A stretch of 64,000 nt of DNA, from positions 186,001-250,000 of the forward strand of contig NZ_JBBPBZ010000004.1 in assembly GCF_038070105.1 (NCBI RefSeq), read 5' to 3'. Every line of letters starts with the position of its first letter. Within the stretch, counting starts at the first letter, position 1. This stretch comes from Methylocystis sp. IM3. GTDB taxonomy: Bacteria > Pseudomonadota > Alphaproteobacteria > Rhizobiales > Beijerinckiaceae. Shown here piece after piece: positions 1 through 8,696 of the stretch. The notes below the pieces were generated by a model, which was given only the letters and a program-made list of their open reading frames with translations, was not told the origin of the DNA and did no database searches. A program made the translations under genes and the position numbers.

Positions 1-768
1 CGCCTGACGGAAGTATTTCGGCAGGCGGCGCAGAGCCGGATCATCATGGCGGCCCATAACATCAACAAGGGACTCATGCCTGACCTCGGACGACCAGCGA
101 GTGATAGCGATTTCTATTTCGTGAGGGCCGCAGATCTGGAGAAGGCCGTCCCCACGATCGTCAATCTCGTCAAAAGTCGCATACCGGCGCGCTTCGGCTT
201 CGATCCGATCCGCGACATTCAGGTTCTGTGTCCGATGAACCGCGGCGGCGTCGGCGCTCGCGCGCTGAACGTCGAGTTGCAATCCGCCCTGAATCCCGCA
301 GGCGAGAAGAAAGTGGAGCGCTTTGGCTGGACATTCGCGCCCAAAGACAAGGTGATGCAGATCGAGAACGACTATGACAAGGAGGTCTACAACGGCGACG
401 TCGGCTATGTAGAGGACGTCGACGCCGACACGGGAGAGCTGACAGCGAATTTCGATGGCCGCTCTGTCACCTATGAATTCGGCGAACTCGACACGCTCGT
501 TCCGGCCTATGCCGCCACGATTCACAAGTCCCAAGGGTCGGAATATCCAGCTGTCGTCATTCCCGTCATGACGCAGCATTATGCCATGCTTAAGCGCAAT
601 CTGATTTACACCGGCGTGACTCGCGGTAAGAAGCTCGTAGTGCTAGTCGGCCAAGCGAAAGCAGTGGCGATAGCGGTAAAAAACATTTCCGGCCGTCGGC
701 GCTGGACGAAACTTCGAGAGTGGCTCGCGATTCCATGCTCCTCGATCCCGCCGATGAGCGTGGCTTGA
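1..768 (+). CDS. RecD2/TraA-like helicase, C-terminal part (5' end outside window)
   Basis: The frame is open from the first base, so the start lies upstream of the window. About 255 residues of a superfamily 1B 5'-3' DNA helicase are present. Late helicase motifs are visible as TIHKSQGSEYPAV and LIYTGVTRGKK, the usual C-terminal signature of RecD2 and of the helicase half of conjugative TraA relaxases. The N-terminal Walker A region is not in the window, so the two cannot be told apart. A zinc-ribbon gene follows in the same direction 48 bases later. Confidence 0.88.
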   Translation, partial: RLTEVFRQAAQSRIIMAAHNINKGLMPDLGRPASDSDFYFVRAADLEKAVPTIVNLVKSRIPARFGFDPIRDIQVLCPMNRGGVGARALNVELQSALNPAGEKKVERFGWTFAPKDKVMQIENDYDKEVYNGDVGYVEDVDADTGELTANFDGRSVTYEFGELDTLVPAYAATIHKSQGSEYPAVVIPVMTQHYAMLKRNLIYTGVTRGKKLVVLVGQAKAVAIAVKNISGRRRWTKLREWLAIPCSSIPPMSVA

Positions 769-816
769 TCTATGGCTTTGCGATCTAAAGAAATTGAAAC
801 CGGAGAGTCGCGATCG

Positions 817-1125
817 ATGTATGTGATTTCCTTGGACCACTATCTGGACGCCAAAGGCGCAATCGCCGTCGACAAAGGCCCGGGCCGCAAGATCGCGGAA
901 TTCGCGACCGCCGCGGTCGCTTACGCCTCCAACAAAAGGCGGCCGGACGACGCGCCTCGGCCGACCTGTTTCAAATGCCGCAAATCGAAAGATAGCGCCG
1001 TCGACATCAGTCTCACTGAAAGAGGTCTTGTGGTCTGGCGGTGTCACGCATGTGGCAACGAGGGCCAGATCTCCAACTGGCGCGGCACATTCTGGGACTT
1101 GAGCCAAGTCATGTCGTTGAAATGA
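817..1125 (+). CDS. Small zinc-ribbon protein, function unknown
   Basis: This encodes 102 residues. The second half has two CxxC pairs (CFKC and CHAC) about 30 residues apart, which is a zinc-ribbon arrangement. The ATG at 817 is preferred because GGAGAG lies about 10 bases upstream; an in-frame start at 772 would add 15 residues. It follows the helicase gene in the same direction and may be co-transcribed. A DNA- or RNA-binding role is possible from the zinc ribbon, but no family is recognised. Confidence 0.55.
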   Translation: MYVISLDHYLDAKGAIAVDKGPGRKIAEFATAAVAYASNKRRPDDAPRPTCFKCRKSKDSAVDISLTERGLVVWRCHACGNEGQISNWRGTFWDLSQVMSLK

Positions 1126-1180
1126 GCCGCTGCTCCGAGAATTCAAATCCCCCGGACCAATGCGATAGCGGGCCCGCGTG

Positions 1181-1972
1181 TTAGAGGAACGCTGACAGGA
1201 GCGGCCTCTGCTCAATGTGTCTCTGAATGGTTGACCGAAGGTTGTCCATGGACGCGTCGAAATGGGCTTGCCTCAGATCGCCGCGCGCCATTTCATAGCG
1301 GAGGAACACACAATAAGTGGCGATGACGTCGGTCAAACAATAGTCTGCCACCTCGGCTAGCTGACCCGCCGTCACGAGAGCCTCAACCTGACTGCCGTCG
1401 ACGCCGCCGATCTTTACCGGAATGTTCGCCAAGGCCGCCATCTCGGCAAGACTGGGCTTCGTCGAAGCGCCATAAGTTGACAGGACATCGCATAGATCGA
1501 GGTGATCCTGGCCGAAGCGATGCCAATAATTACGGCGGCCGCCATTGTAGAGTCCAGGCAGGGGGACACCGAGAGCAAACGACCGATAACGTAGCAATGG
1601 AAGGTCGAAACCATTGCCGCCGAAGGTCACAAGCATGGGGCCCGTGCCGCGTCCGTCTACCGGCAAGCTTTTAACGAAGCCGAGCAGCAATTCGGCCTCG
1701 CTCTTCTCGGCGATCGATCGGCTGCCGAACTGGCTCACAGTCCACGGGCCGCCCCCCTCGTCCCGTTTCGCATAGAGGGCGGCGATAGAGACAATCCGAT
1801 AGACCGGCGTCTTGAGGAAGACGGTCGACGGATCCTGACCATCGCGCCCGTAGCGCTCCCCCAGCATTCTCCTGACGTCGGCATCCGGCGCATCTTCCGG
1901 CTGACCGAGAAGTCGCCGGCCCACGCCAAGGTCAGGAACAGCTTCAATATCGAAGACGACCAGGGTGGTCAT
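1181..1972 (-). CDS. DnaQ-like 3'-5' exonuclease of the DNA polymerase B exonuclease type
   Basis: The product has 263 residues. It starts with an Exo I motif (VVFDIEAVPD), has an Exo II-like NGFDLPLL near residue 120, a conserved HLDLCDVLS, and an Exo III-like YCLTDVIATY near residue 215. This order matches the predicted 3'-5' exonuclease family related to the proofreading domain of polymerase B (PF10108 type). It probably acts on DNA ends in repair or replication. It runs opposite to the helicase and zinc-ribbon genes and shows no sign of damage. Confidence 0.85.
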   Translation of the reverse strand: MTTLVVFDIEAVPDLGVGRRLLGQPEDAPDADVRRMLGERYGRDGQDPSTVFLKTPVYRIVSIAALYAKRDEGGGPWTVSQFGSRSIAEKSEAELLLGFVKSLPVDGRGTGPMLVTFGGNGFDLPLLRYRSFALGVPLPGLYNGGRRNYWHRFGQDHLDLCDVLSTYGASTKPSLAEMAALANIPVKIGGVDGSQVEALVTAGQLAEVADYCLTDVIATYCVFLRYEMARGDLRQAHFDASMDNLRSTIQRHIEQRPLLSAFL

Positions 1973-2212
1973 GGATCAAGTCCCATGTCTTGAGCAGCGA
2001 GACAAGCGTGGAGGCGAGAGAATCTGATAACCACATGAAGTTAGCCGGTCCCGTAACTGCGCCAATAAACGGCTGCGATGATTGGCGTCGCTAGGGAGTA
2101 TGCTGCCGCCAGCCAGACCAGAAAGCCATCAGGGCTTACCATCGCGGTCCTATCAAGCGCACCGGTTTATTCGCGTACCCGATTCAAGTCTTACAGGCTG
2201 CTTTCCATGGGG

Positions 2213-2236
2213 AAAAAGCCCACCTCGCGGCGGGCT
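2213..2236 (-). terminator. Rho-independent terminator of the H1-like gene
   Basis: Read on the minus strand, an 8-bp stem (AGCCCGCC paired with GGTGGGCT, one G-U pair) closes a GCGA loop and is followed directly by TTTTT. It lies 30 bases beyond the stop codon of the H1-like gene. Confidence 0.8.
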
Positions 2237-2265
2237 CAATGTCGCTTTCGCCGTGGACAAAGTCC

Positions 2266-2613
2266 TTACGTCTCAGAATTGCCAGACGCCGTTGAAGACC
2301 GCAGCTTTATGGCCTTTTGCGCAATCTTCTCGTTCACTTTCTTGAGCTTCTCGGCGGCGCGCGCTTCGGTGACGACAGCGCGATCATAAGCCTTTTTGGC
2401 GACAGTGAGCTTCTTTTCGGCCACCTGATGGGCGGCGGTCGCCGTTGCCAGGGGATTCCGGGTCCGCTTCTTTGCCGGCGCTTTGCGCGTGGCTTTCTTG
2501 ACAGCAGCCTTCGCAGTGACTTTCCGAGCGGCTTTCTTCGCCGGGCCTTTGCGAGCGGCTTTCTTCGTGGCGCCTTTACGCGCAGTCTTCTTCGCAGTCG
2601 TTCTTCTTGCCAT
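2266..2613 (-). CDS. Histone H1-like Lys/Ala-rich DNA-binding protein
   Basis: This encodes 115 residues. The first 60 are repeats of the KKAARK, KGPAKKA and KVTAKAAVKK kind, like the C-terminal tail of eukaryotic H1 and bacterial AlgP/HctB-type proteins. The second half is a likely amphipathic or coiled segment rich in A, E and K. Such proteins bind and compact DNA non-specifically. The ATG at 2613 is chosen over the one at 2634 because a G-rich ribosome site (CTGGGG) sits just upstream and the family starts with MARR-type sequence. The gene ends in a clear terminator. Confidence 0.75.
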   Translation of the reverse strand: MARRTTAKKTARKGATKKAARKGPAKKAARKVTAKAAVKKATRKAPAKKRTRNPLATATAAHQVAEKKLTVAKKAYDRAVVTEARAAEKLKKVNEKIAQKAIKLRSSTASGNSET

Positions 2614-2959
2614 TGTGCACCCCAGTATTTGCATGGACGAATCGTTCGCTACAGCATTTCCGCCAAGCAGTCACGCGATTGCTGACAGAAGCCCTGTGCA
2701 TTTGGAGCGGTTTCAGCCGGCGACCAAATGGGAGAAATCGCTGCGAGAGCGTCGACAGCGACGGCGGCCTATGGGCGGTTGCCAGTTTTCCACCTGAGAT
2801 CCCTCTTCTCGGAAAGGTGCTGGGGCAGCGCTGCTCGATCGGCGAGACTTGCTCTCGTTCATGTCTCCACGATGCAGCCGGCCTGCCAGAGGCGACGCGC
2901 CTTTGAGACTGAGCGACGGCATTTCGGACCCAAATTGATACGAGCCACGCGAGCGCTAA
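2614..2959. other. Stretch without a recognised gene
   Basis: I see no protein family, RNA or repeat here. Several open frames cross it on both strands but none has a ribosome site or a recognisable sequence. Confidence 0.4.
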
Positions 2960-4145
2960 TTGCGGGAGGCAACTGCTCCGGACGCGAACATGCCCTCCCT
3001 CCCAAGCTTGGTTTTCGCTGCTAGCGCCTTCGTAACTCCCTCGGCCGCTTATTCGCCGCGGGAAGTTGCGAGCGTTTCGCCTGTCGAGCTGGCATGCCCG
3101 ACCTGGGATCGATCGAGTTGCGACGCCGATCGCCAGCTTCGCCTCCAAACGACCGCGACAAACGCCAAACCAGAGGCTTCCGATAGCGCAGCGGCTCGCG
3201 CGGCCGGCGACGACGTTCGCGTCGATATCAAGGAATGGCGCACGCCCACGGCTGGCGCGCATCCGCACGATCCACTTGCGACGCGCGACGGAGCGATCTG
3301 GTACACTGGCCAAATGGCCAATCTTCTCGGGCGGCTCGATCCAAAGACCGGGCAGTTTCAGGAATACCGTTTGAAAACGCCCGACTCGGGGCCGCATGGG
3401 CTGGTCGCTGACGCGACTGGCGCAATCTGGTTCACAGCAAGCTTCAAAGGCTTCATTTGGCAAGCTCGACCCCGCGTCGGGCGATGTTCGCGAGTTCACG
3501 CTGCCCGACCCGGCCGCCCGGGACCCGCACACCCCCGTTTTCGACCAGAAGGGAGTTCTGTGGTTCACCGTCATCGGGGGGAACATGCTCGGCCGTCTCG
3601 ATCCGGCGACGGGCGAGATCAAACTCATCCCGTCACCAACAGCCCATTCGCTTCCCTATGGCTTATTGGTGAATTCCCAAGGGATTCCCTTCTTCGCCGA
3701 GTTCGGCTCAAACAAAATCGCGCGCGTCGATCCGGCGACGTTGAAGATCTAGGAATTTACCCTCCCGAACCCCGACGCGCGCCCGCGGCGGATTGCGGCG
3801 ACGAGTGACGACGCTATTTGGTACACCGACTACGCCAGAGGATATCTCGGCCGGTTGGATCCGAAGACCGGCGAGGTCTCGGAGTGGCCGTCGCCCGGCG
3901 GGCGAGACTCCGGCCCCTACGCCATCGCCGTCGTTGACGACGTCATTTGGTACGTGGAGTCGGCCGCCTCGTCAAATATGCTGACACGATTCGATCCGAA
4001 AACCCAGACATTCGAGCGGTGGCCGATACCCTCCGGCGGCGGCGTGGTCCGCAATATGGCGCCGGCGCCCAACGGCGGCCTCGCGCTCGCGTGCAGTGGG
4101 GCCAATGCGATTGCGCTCGTCGACATCACCAGGAGAGCGCAGTGA
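2960..4145 (+). pseudogene. Streptogramin lyase (Vgb)-like beta-propeller protein, broken
   Basis: An N-terminal export-signal-like segment is followed by repeated propeller blades of the pattern GAIWYT...LGRLDPKTG, typical of virginiamycin B lyase-like NHL/SMP-30 propellers. The frame is lost near 3448, where the blades continue one frame over. A TAG at 3750-3752 then interrupts the restored frame before the last blades (DAIWYTDYARGYLG and on). The final stop overlaps the GTG start of the dioxygenase gene, so the two were once a translationally coupled pair. Function today is unlikely unless the sequence has errors. Confidence 0.75.
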
Positions 4146-5266
4146 GCATACCGGCCGTGATGTCCGAGGGCAGCGAATTGCTGAAGCCGGCATACACCCG
4201 CCGCGGCTTTCTTCCAGACGCCGATCCCCTCGCCGCGTTTCCCTTTGGCTCGCCCTACGCCGCGCTGGACGAGATCGGGCGCGACCTGCCGAGCCTGCTT
4301 TACGACAAGGGATTTCGGACCTATGCGCGCGCCCTGCATATTCCGAAGTGGAAAGACCCCGTTTCCGCCGAGACGCTGCCGCAGCTTCGTCTCTACTACG
4401 TGCGGGTTGGCTTCCTCGCTTCCGCCTATGTCAACCAGGTCGGCGAGGAGCCGGCGACGACTCTTCCCCACAACCTTGCCGGACCTCTCGTCGACGTGAC
4501 GAGGCTGCTCGGGCGCCCGCCAATCCTGAGCTATGACGGCTATGCGCTGTACAATTGGAAGCGGTTCCGCAAGGACGGCCCGATCGCGCTCGGCAACATC
4601 GACACCATCCAAAATTTCGTCCACCTGTACGACGAGCGCTGGTTCATCCTCGTGCATGTCGAGATTGAGGCGATCGCAGCCGAGATCCTCAGCACGATCG
4701 CCACGATCAAGCGGGGGCTGGCGGATAACCCGGAAGTAGATCTCAGCACCGAAGTGTGGCGCATTGCAAACGCCGTGAATCGACAGGTCGAGGTGCTGAA
4801 GCGCATCCCGGAGCACATGGACGCGACGCTATACTATAGGACCTTCCGGCCTTACATCCGCTTCTTCGAAAACGTGACCTATGAGGGCGTCGACCACGCC
4901 CCCATGCAGTTTCGGGGCGAGACCGGGGCGCAAAGCAGCATCATGCCGACGTTGATCGCCCTCATGAAAATTCCCCACCGCCGCTCCGCTCTTACGGATC
5001 ACCTCGACGATATGCGCAACTACATGCCGGCCGAGCATCGGGCGCTGATCGAGGAGGTCGCGGCCATGCCCGACCTTCGCCCCCTTGAAGTCAAGGAGCC
5101 GCACAACGCCATCCTCGACGCGATGGCGGCCTTTCGCCGTGTCCATTACCGCTGGGCCGAAGAATACATCAGTCGCTGGACTGACGATCGGCGGGGAACC
5201 GGCGGCACCCCCTATATGGAATGGCTGCAACAGATGCTGGTCGAAACCGAGTCCCACCGCCTTTGA
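4142..5266 (+). CDS. Indoleamine 2,3-dioxygenase family heme enzyme
   Basis: The product has 374 residues and is full length for bacterial members. Conserved elements seen are LPHNLAGPL (about 108-116), PPILSYDGYALYNW (about 126-139), the loop FRGETGAQSSIMP (about 257-269), MRNYMPAEHR, the proximal heme-ligand candidate His335 in FRRVHYRWAEEYI, and the C-terminal GTGGTPYMEWL. The family opens the indole ring of tryptophan or related indoles with O2 to give N-formylkynurenine. The GTG at 4142 has AGGAG six bases upstream and overlaps the upstream stop (GTGA). No other kynurenine-pathway gene is nearby, so the substrate is uncertain. Confidence 0.9.
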   Translation: MSIPAVMSEGSELLKPAYTRRGFLPDADPLAAFPFGSPYAALDEIGRDLPSLLYDKGFRTYARALHIPKWKDPVSAETLPQLRLYYVRVGFLASAYVNQVGEEPATTLPHNLAGPLVDVTRLLGRPPILSYDGYALYNWKRFRKDGPIALGNIDTIQNFVHLYDERWFILVHVEIEAIAAEILSTIATIKRGLADNPEVDLSTEVWRIANAVNRQVEVLKRIPEHMDATLYYRTFRPYIRFFENVTYEGVDHAPMQFRGETGAQSSIMPTLIALMKIPHRRSALTDHLDDMRNYMPAEHRALIEEVAAMPDLRPLEVKEPHNAILDAMAAFRRVHYRWAEEYISRWTDDRRGTGGTPYMEWLQQMLVETESHRL

Positions 5267-5866
5267 GTTGCAAAGGCAGGCGAGACGGAACGGCAGCGCC
5301 AGCCAAGGAGTTTGAAAATGAAAGCGACTGCTATAGACGATTACGCCAAAGCGGGTCTGAGGCTGAGCGACTAGCCCGACCCTGGTCCCGGCGACGAAAC
5401 GATGCTCATGCAGGCGCGGCCCGCGGGAGTCAATCACTTGGATCGGAGAATCCGCCAAGGGCAGTTGAGGCCCTTCATCTGTCCGCCCTTTCCCGAGGCG
5501 CGACTCGGAGATCGCCGGTAAGGTTGTGTCGGGGGGCCTCATCTAGGGCAGGAGCCCCGATCTTCGGTACAGCGAGCCAAGCGAGGCTGCGGCTATCCGG
5601 GCTTTTGGCGCAAGAGGGTTCAGCGCAGCGAGATTTCGAGCGCGACGCCCGTTAGCAATAAAATGGTGATGGGGATGGGGCGTCCATCTGACGCCGAAGG
5701 GCTGGCTCTATAGTGTGTCTGGCTTGGAAGCGGTGGAAACCACCTTATGGATTGCAAGACAATTCGCATTGGATCGGATAAAGCGCACGCCCTTGATCCA
5801 TGCCCTTGACCCCGACTAAGCGCGACCAGGTTAGCCACCTTATCTGGCGCATCGGAGGAAGCCTTA
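5267..5866. other. Mostly empty stretch with one very short reading frame
   Basis: At 5318-5374 a good ribosome site (AAGGAG) precedes an 18-codon frame beginning MKATAIDDYAK, probably a truncated gene. I recognise nothing else. Confidence 0.35.
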
Positions 5867-6088
5867 TTGCCTTGGCAACCGGAAGACGCCCCTCGGCATA
5901 CGCACAAAGCCGATACCCTGCACCTCTGTAGGCTGTGGGCTGAGGCGGCGAACAGCGTCTTGGCCGAGACTGGCGACGAAGGCCGCGCCGTGCGCTCGGC
6001 TAACGCCGCAGTCTCAAAGGAGAGGCGGCGATGGACCAATGAAGTCATGCCCAGAAGGAACATAGGCAAGGCGGGTTTCGACCGGTGA
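5867..6088 (+). CDS. Small conserved protein with an MPW start, function unknown
   Basis: This encodes 73 residues beginning MPWQPEDAPRHTHKA and containing WAEAANSVLAETGDEGRAV followed by ANAA. This resembles small proteobacterial proteins that pair an MPW start with a core of the type WAxxANxxLxxTGDExxAIRxAN. The start is a TTG at 5867 with GGAGGAA eight bases upstream, and this choice gives the MPW N-terminus. The gene stands alone just before an IS630 element. Confidence 0.55.
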   Translation: MPWQPEDAPRHTHKADTLHLCRLWAEAANSVLAETGDEGRAVRSANAAVSKERRRWTNEVMPRRNIGKAGFDR

Positions 6089-6164
6089 TTGAAGGCTAAG
6101 CAGGATTCCCGAACTCTGCCAACGGATGTAATTTGCGGTGATTCGTGGCGGCGGAGGGGGCGTC

Positions 6165-7273
6165 ATGGTTGGACGATCTCCTGTCGCAGCGACGCAGGAG
6201 CAAAGAACGCGGCTTGCGCAACTGGCGTCGTCGCACGGCCGCGGCGAGGCGGACCGGGCTCGGGCGATTTTGCTGACCCTGGACGGCTGGACGAGCGCGC
6301 GCATCGGCGCGGCTTTCGGCGTTCGCGAAGATGTCGTGCGCGACTGGCGCTCGACTTTTATGCGCGAGGGCGTCGACGGGCTGGCGTCGCGCACGGCGAC
6401 CGGACGCCCGCCGGTCAAGGCGATGGCGGCGCTTTCCGTCGCCGACGAAATTCTTTCCGCTCCTGTCGCGGATCGTCCGAACTGGACGCTGCCACGGCTT
6501 TCGTCCGAGATCGAACGACGCACGGGCGTCGCCATTTCCAAGTCGCGGCTTTCGGTCGTGCTGCGAAAAAAAGGGGTCTGAGCTACCGCCGTCCGCGTCA
6601 CACGTTGAAAGGCCGTCAGGACGCCGACGCCATTGCGCGCGTCGGGCTTCGGCTCGCCTTGCGCAAAGCGCAAGCGAAGGCTGGCGACATTGTGCTGCTG
6701 CACGCCGATGAAAGCGAAGCGCTCACCCATCCTTATCTTGCCCGCGCCTGGGCGAAGCGCGGCGTCGATTTGCGCGTGCCGGCGCCGGGACAATCGAAAA
6801 AGATCGCGATGCTCGGCGCGCGCGACGCCGTATCGGGGGAGCTTCTGGTTGTCGCCCGCAAGACCAAGCGCAGCACCGACTTCATCCTGCTGCTCGAGGA
6901 GATCGACCGTGTTTACGGCCCCTCGCCGGGCGCAATGCGAAAGCCCGTTGTGATCGTGCTGGACAATGGCCCGATCCATGTCAGCAAGGCGACGAAAAGA
7001 GCACTCGAAGCGCGAGCGCATTGGCTCACAGTGGAATGGCTGCCGAAATATGCACCGGAACTCAATGAAATTGAGCGTTCATGGCGCGATCTGAAATCCC
7101 ATCATCTCGCCCATCAGACCTTCGCGAACGAAGCCGAACTCGAAAACGCCATTCATAAGGCCGTTGCCGACATGAACGACGAACGAGCTACCCAACCGTT
7201 GGACGACTTTCGAATCTCTGCTCAGGCCCGCGAGCCGCTTTCGTGCGATCAATTGCAGAAGATGCAAGCCTAG
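6165..7273 (+). CDS. IS630 family transposase made by -1 ribosomal frameshifting
   Basis: The first frame (6165-6581) carries the helix-turn-helix half (ARAILLTLDGWTSARIGAAFGV). The second frame carries the DDE half, with LLHADESEAL, VIVLDNGPIHVSKA and PKYAPELNEIERSWRDLK. The two halves join exactly by a -1 slip at A AAA AAA (6566-6572), giving KKRGLSYRRPRH. The ATG at 6165 has GGAGG seven bases upstream. Both halves are otherwise open, so the element may be active. I could not fix its terminal inverted repeats. Confidence 0.8.
6566..6572 (+). other. Slippery heptamer for -1 frameshifting in the IS630 transposase
   Basis: Seven A bases read as A AAA AAA in the zero frame, followed by GGGG and a zero-frame stop at 6579-6581. 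Slipping back one base restores the catalytic half of the transposase. Confidence 0.65.
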
Positions 7274-7336
7274 GACATGTCAATGCGAGCCAGTGGTCTA
7301 TCCGCTTGTCCTGCATCGACCGAAATCTACGTATTC

Positions 7337-7357
7337 CGTTATCGGGATACGATAACG
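7337..7357. promoter_or_regulatory. Palindromic operator upstream of the MFS gene
   Basis: A perfect inverted repeat, CGTTATCG-N5-CGATAACG, lies about 100 bases before the MFS start, followed by partial repeats of the same bases (AACGTTAGCGTTA). Its form fits a dimeric repressor such as a TetR or MarR type, but no regulator gene is adjacent. Confidence 0.55.
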
Positions 7358-7455
7358 TTAGCGTTATGCTGGCCCGCGTCAATCCTTTTCAAAGGGCAAA
7401 ACCCTCAAGGGGGAGCGCTCCGTAACGATACGTGCAACACCTTCGAGGACTCGCC

Positions 7456-8649
7456 ATGGCTTCAACGACCGCCCGGCAAATCTTTTCGGGGCTCTCCCGC
7501 AACACATTCCTTTTGGCGCTCGCCAGCTTGTTCGCCGACATTTCGACGGAAATGCTCTATCCCATTCTGCCGGTCTTTTTGACGCAGACGCTGCATGCGA
7601 CCGGTAGCGTCGTCGGCCTGGTCGAGGGCTTCGCCCAAGCCGCCCAAAACGTCGTCCAAGGCTTCTCCGGCGCGCTATCGGACAAGCTGCAAAGAAGAAA
7701 GCCGATTGCCTTGCTCGGCTACTTCATGGCCGCGCTCGGCAAGCCGTTGATGGGCGTCGCTACGGTGTGGCCGGCCGTATTTGGCGCTCGCTTCCTCGAC
7801 CGGCTGGGTTCCGGCATTCGCTCCGCGCCGCGCGACGCGCTGATCGCGTCTTCAGTCGACGATGAGAACCGAGGCAGGGCCTTTGGCCTCGAAGGCGGCG
7901 GCGATAATGCGGGGGCATTTTTGGGGCCGATCCTGGCCGCCTTTCTCCTCTATGCCCTGCATGTCGACATGCGCATGATTTTCTATGTGGCGCTGATCCC
8001 CGGGCTTCTCGCTTTTCTTATGGTTCTCCTGGTGACGGAGCGTCCCGCCGCCGCCGCCGCCAAATCGAAAATCGACGCCAGCATCTGGCGATTTCCCAAG
8101 AGCTACTGGACCTATCTGCTGGTGACGGCTTTGTTCAATCTCGGCAATTCCAGCAACTCCTTTCTCATTCTGCGCACGCGGGATTTCGGGGTGTCTCTTG
8201 AAGCGACCATTCTTATCTATGCCGCGTTCAATCTGATCGCAGCGCTGATTTCCTATCCAGCGGGGGCTCTCTCCGACCGCTTCGGCAGAAAGAATGTCCT
8301 GCTCGCCTCATTCGTCATTTTCGGCATCGCTTACCTCGGCTTCGCATTGGGCACCAGCATTCTGATGATCGCGGGATTGTTCGTTTTCTACGGGCTTTAC
8401 GAGGGCGTCTTCCGCTCTGTGGGCAAGGCGTTTGCGTCCGACTTCGTGCCCGAGCATCTGCGGGCCGGAGGCATTGGCTGGTTCAGCACGACCGTTGGCC
8501 TGCTGCAACTTATCGCCAGCCTAGTCGCGGGGCTGCTTTGGGACAAAGTGGGGCATGCCGCTGTGTTCTATTATGGGGTTGCCTCCGCCGTCCTCGGCAG
8601 CCTCGCCCTCCTCTCGCTGGTGTCAGCGCGCCGAAATCCGAGCGGCTAA
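7456..8649 (+). CDS. Major facilitator superfamily transporter
   Basis: The product has 397 residues with about 12 hydrophobic segments. Loop 2-3 carries GALSDKLQRRKPI and the equivalent second-half loop carries GALSDRFGRKNVL, the paired MFS signatures. DRLGSGIRSAPRDALI in the first half is typical of a subgroup annotated as putative drug or metabolite efflux proteins. The ATG at 7456 has GAGGA seven bases upstream. It is a single gene behind a palindromic operator, so expression is probably induced. The substrate cannot be told from sequence. Confidence 0.85.
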   Translation: MASTTARQIFSGLSRNTFLLALASLFADISTEMLYPILPVFLTQTLHATGSVVGLVEGFAQAAQNVVQGFSGALSDKLQRRKPIALLGYFMAALGKPLMGVATVWPAVFGARFLDRLGSGIRSAPRDALIASSVDDENRGRAFGLEGGGDNAGAFLGPILAAFLLYALHVDMRMIFYVALIPGLLAFLMVLLVTERPAAAAAKSKIDASIWRFPKSYWTYLLVTALFNLGNSSNSFLILRTRDFGVSLEATILIYAAFNLIAALISYPAGALSDRFGRKNVLLASFVIFGIAYLGFALGTSILMIAGLFVFYGLYEGVFRSVGKAFASDFVPEHLRAGGIGWFSTTVGLLQLIASLVAGLLWDKVGHAAVFYYGVASAVLGSLALLSLVSARRNPSG

Positions 8650-8696
8650 AAGAGCGGAGCGGATCCGTAACGACGACGTTCAAAAACGCATGAAGC

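Noticed and set aside
2576..3628. A 350-codon open frame on the minus strand
   Set aside because: It covers the Vgb-like sequence and the H1-like start on the opposite strand, has no ribosome site and a product with no domain; it is an effect of high GC.
3917..4816. A 299-codon minus-strand frame
   Set aside because: It is antisense to the dioxygenase gene, which has a full set of conserved motifs.
6014..7021. A 335-codon minus-strand frame
   Set aside because: It is antisense to the IS630 transposase, which is clearly recognised.
6089..7380. Terminal inverted repeats of the first IS630
   Set aside because: Only a weak match (AACGGA...ATTTGCGG with AACGGA...ATTTCGG) could be found, so no ends were called.
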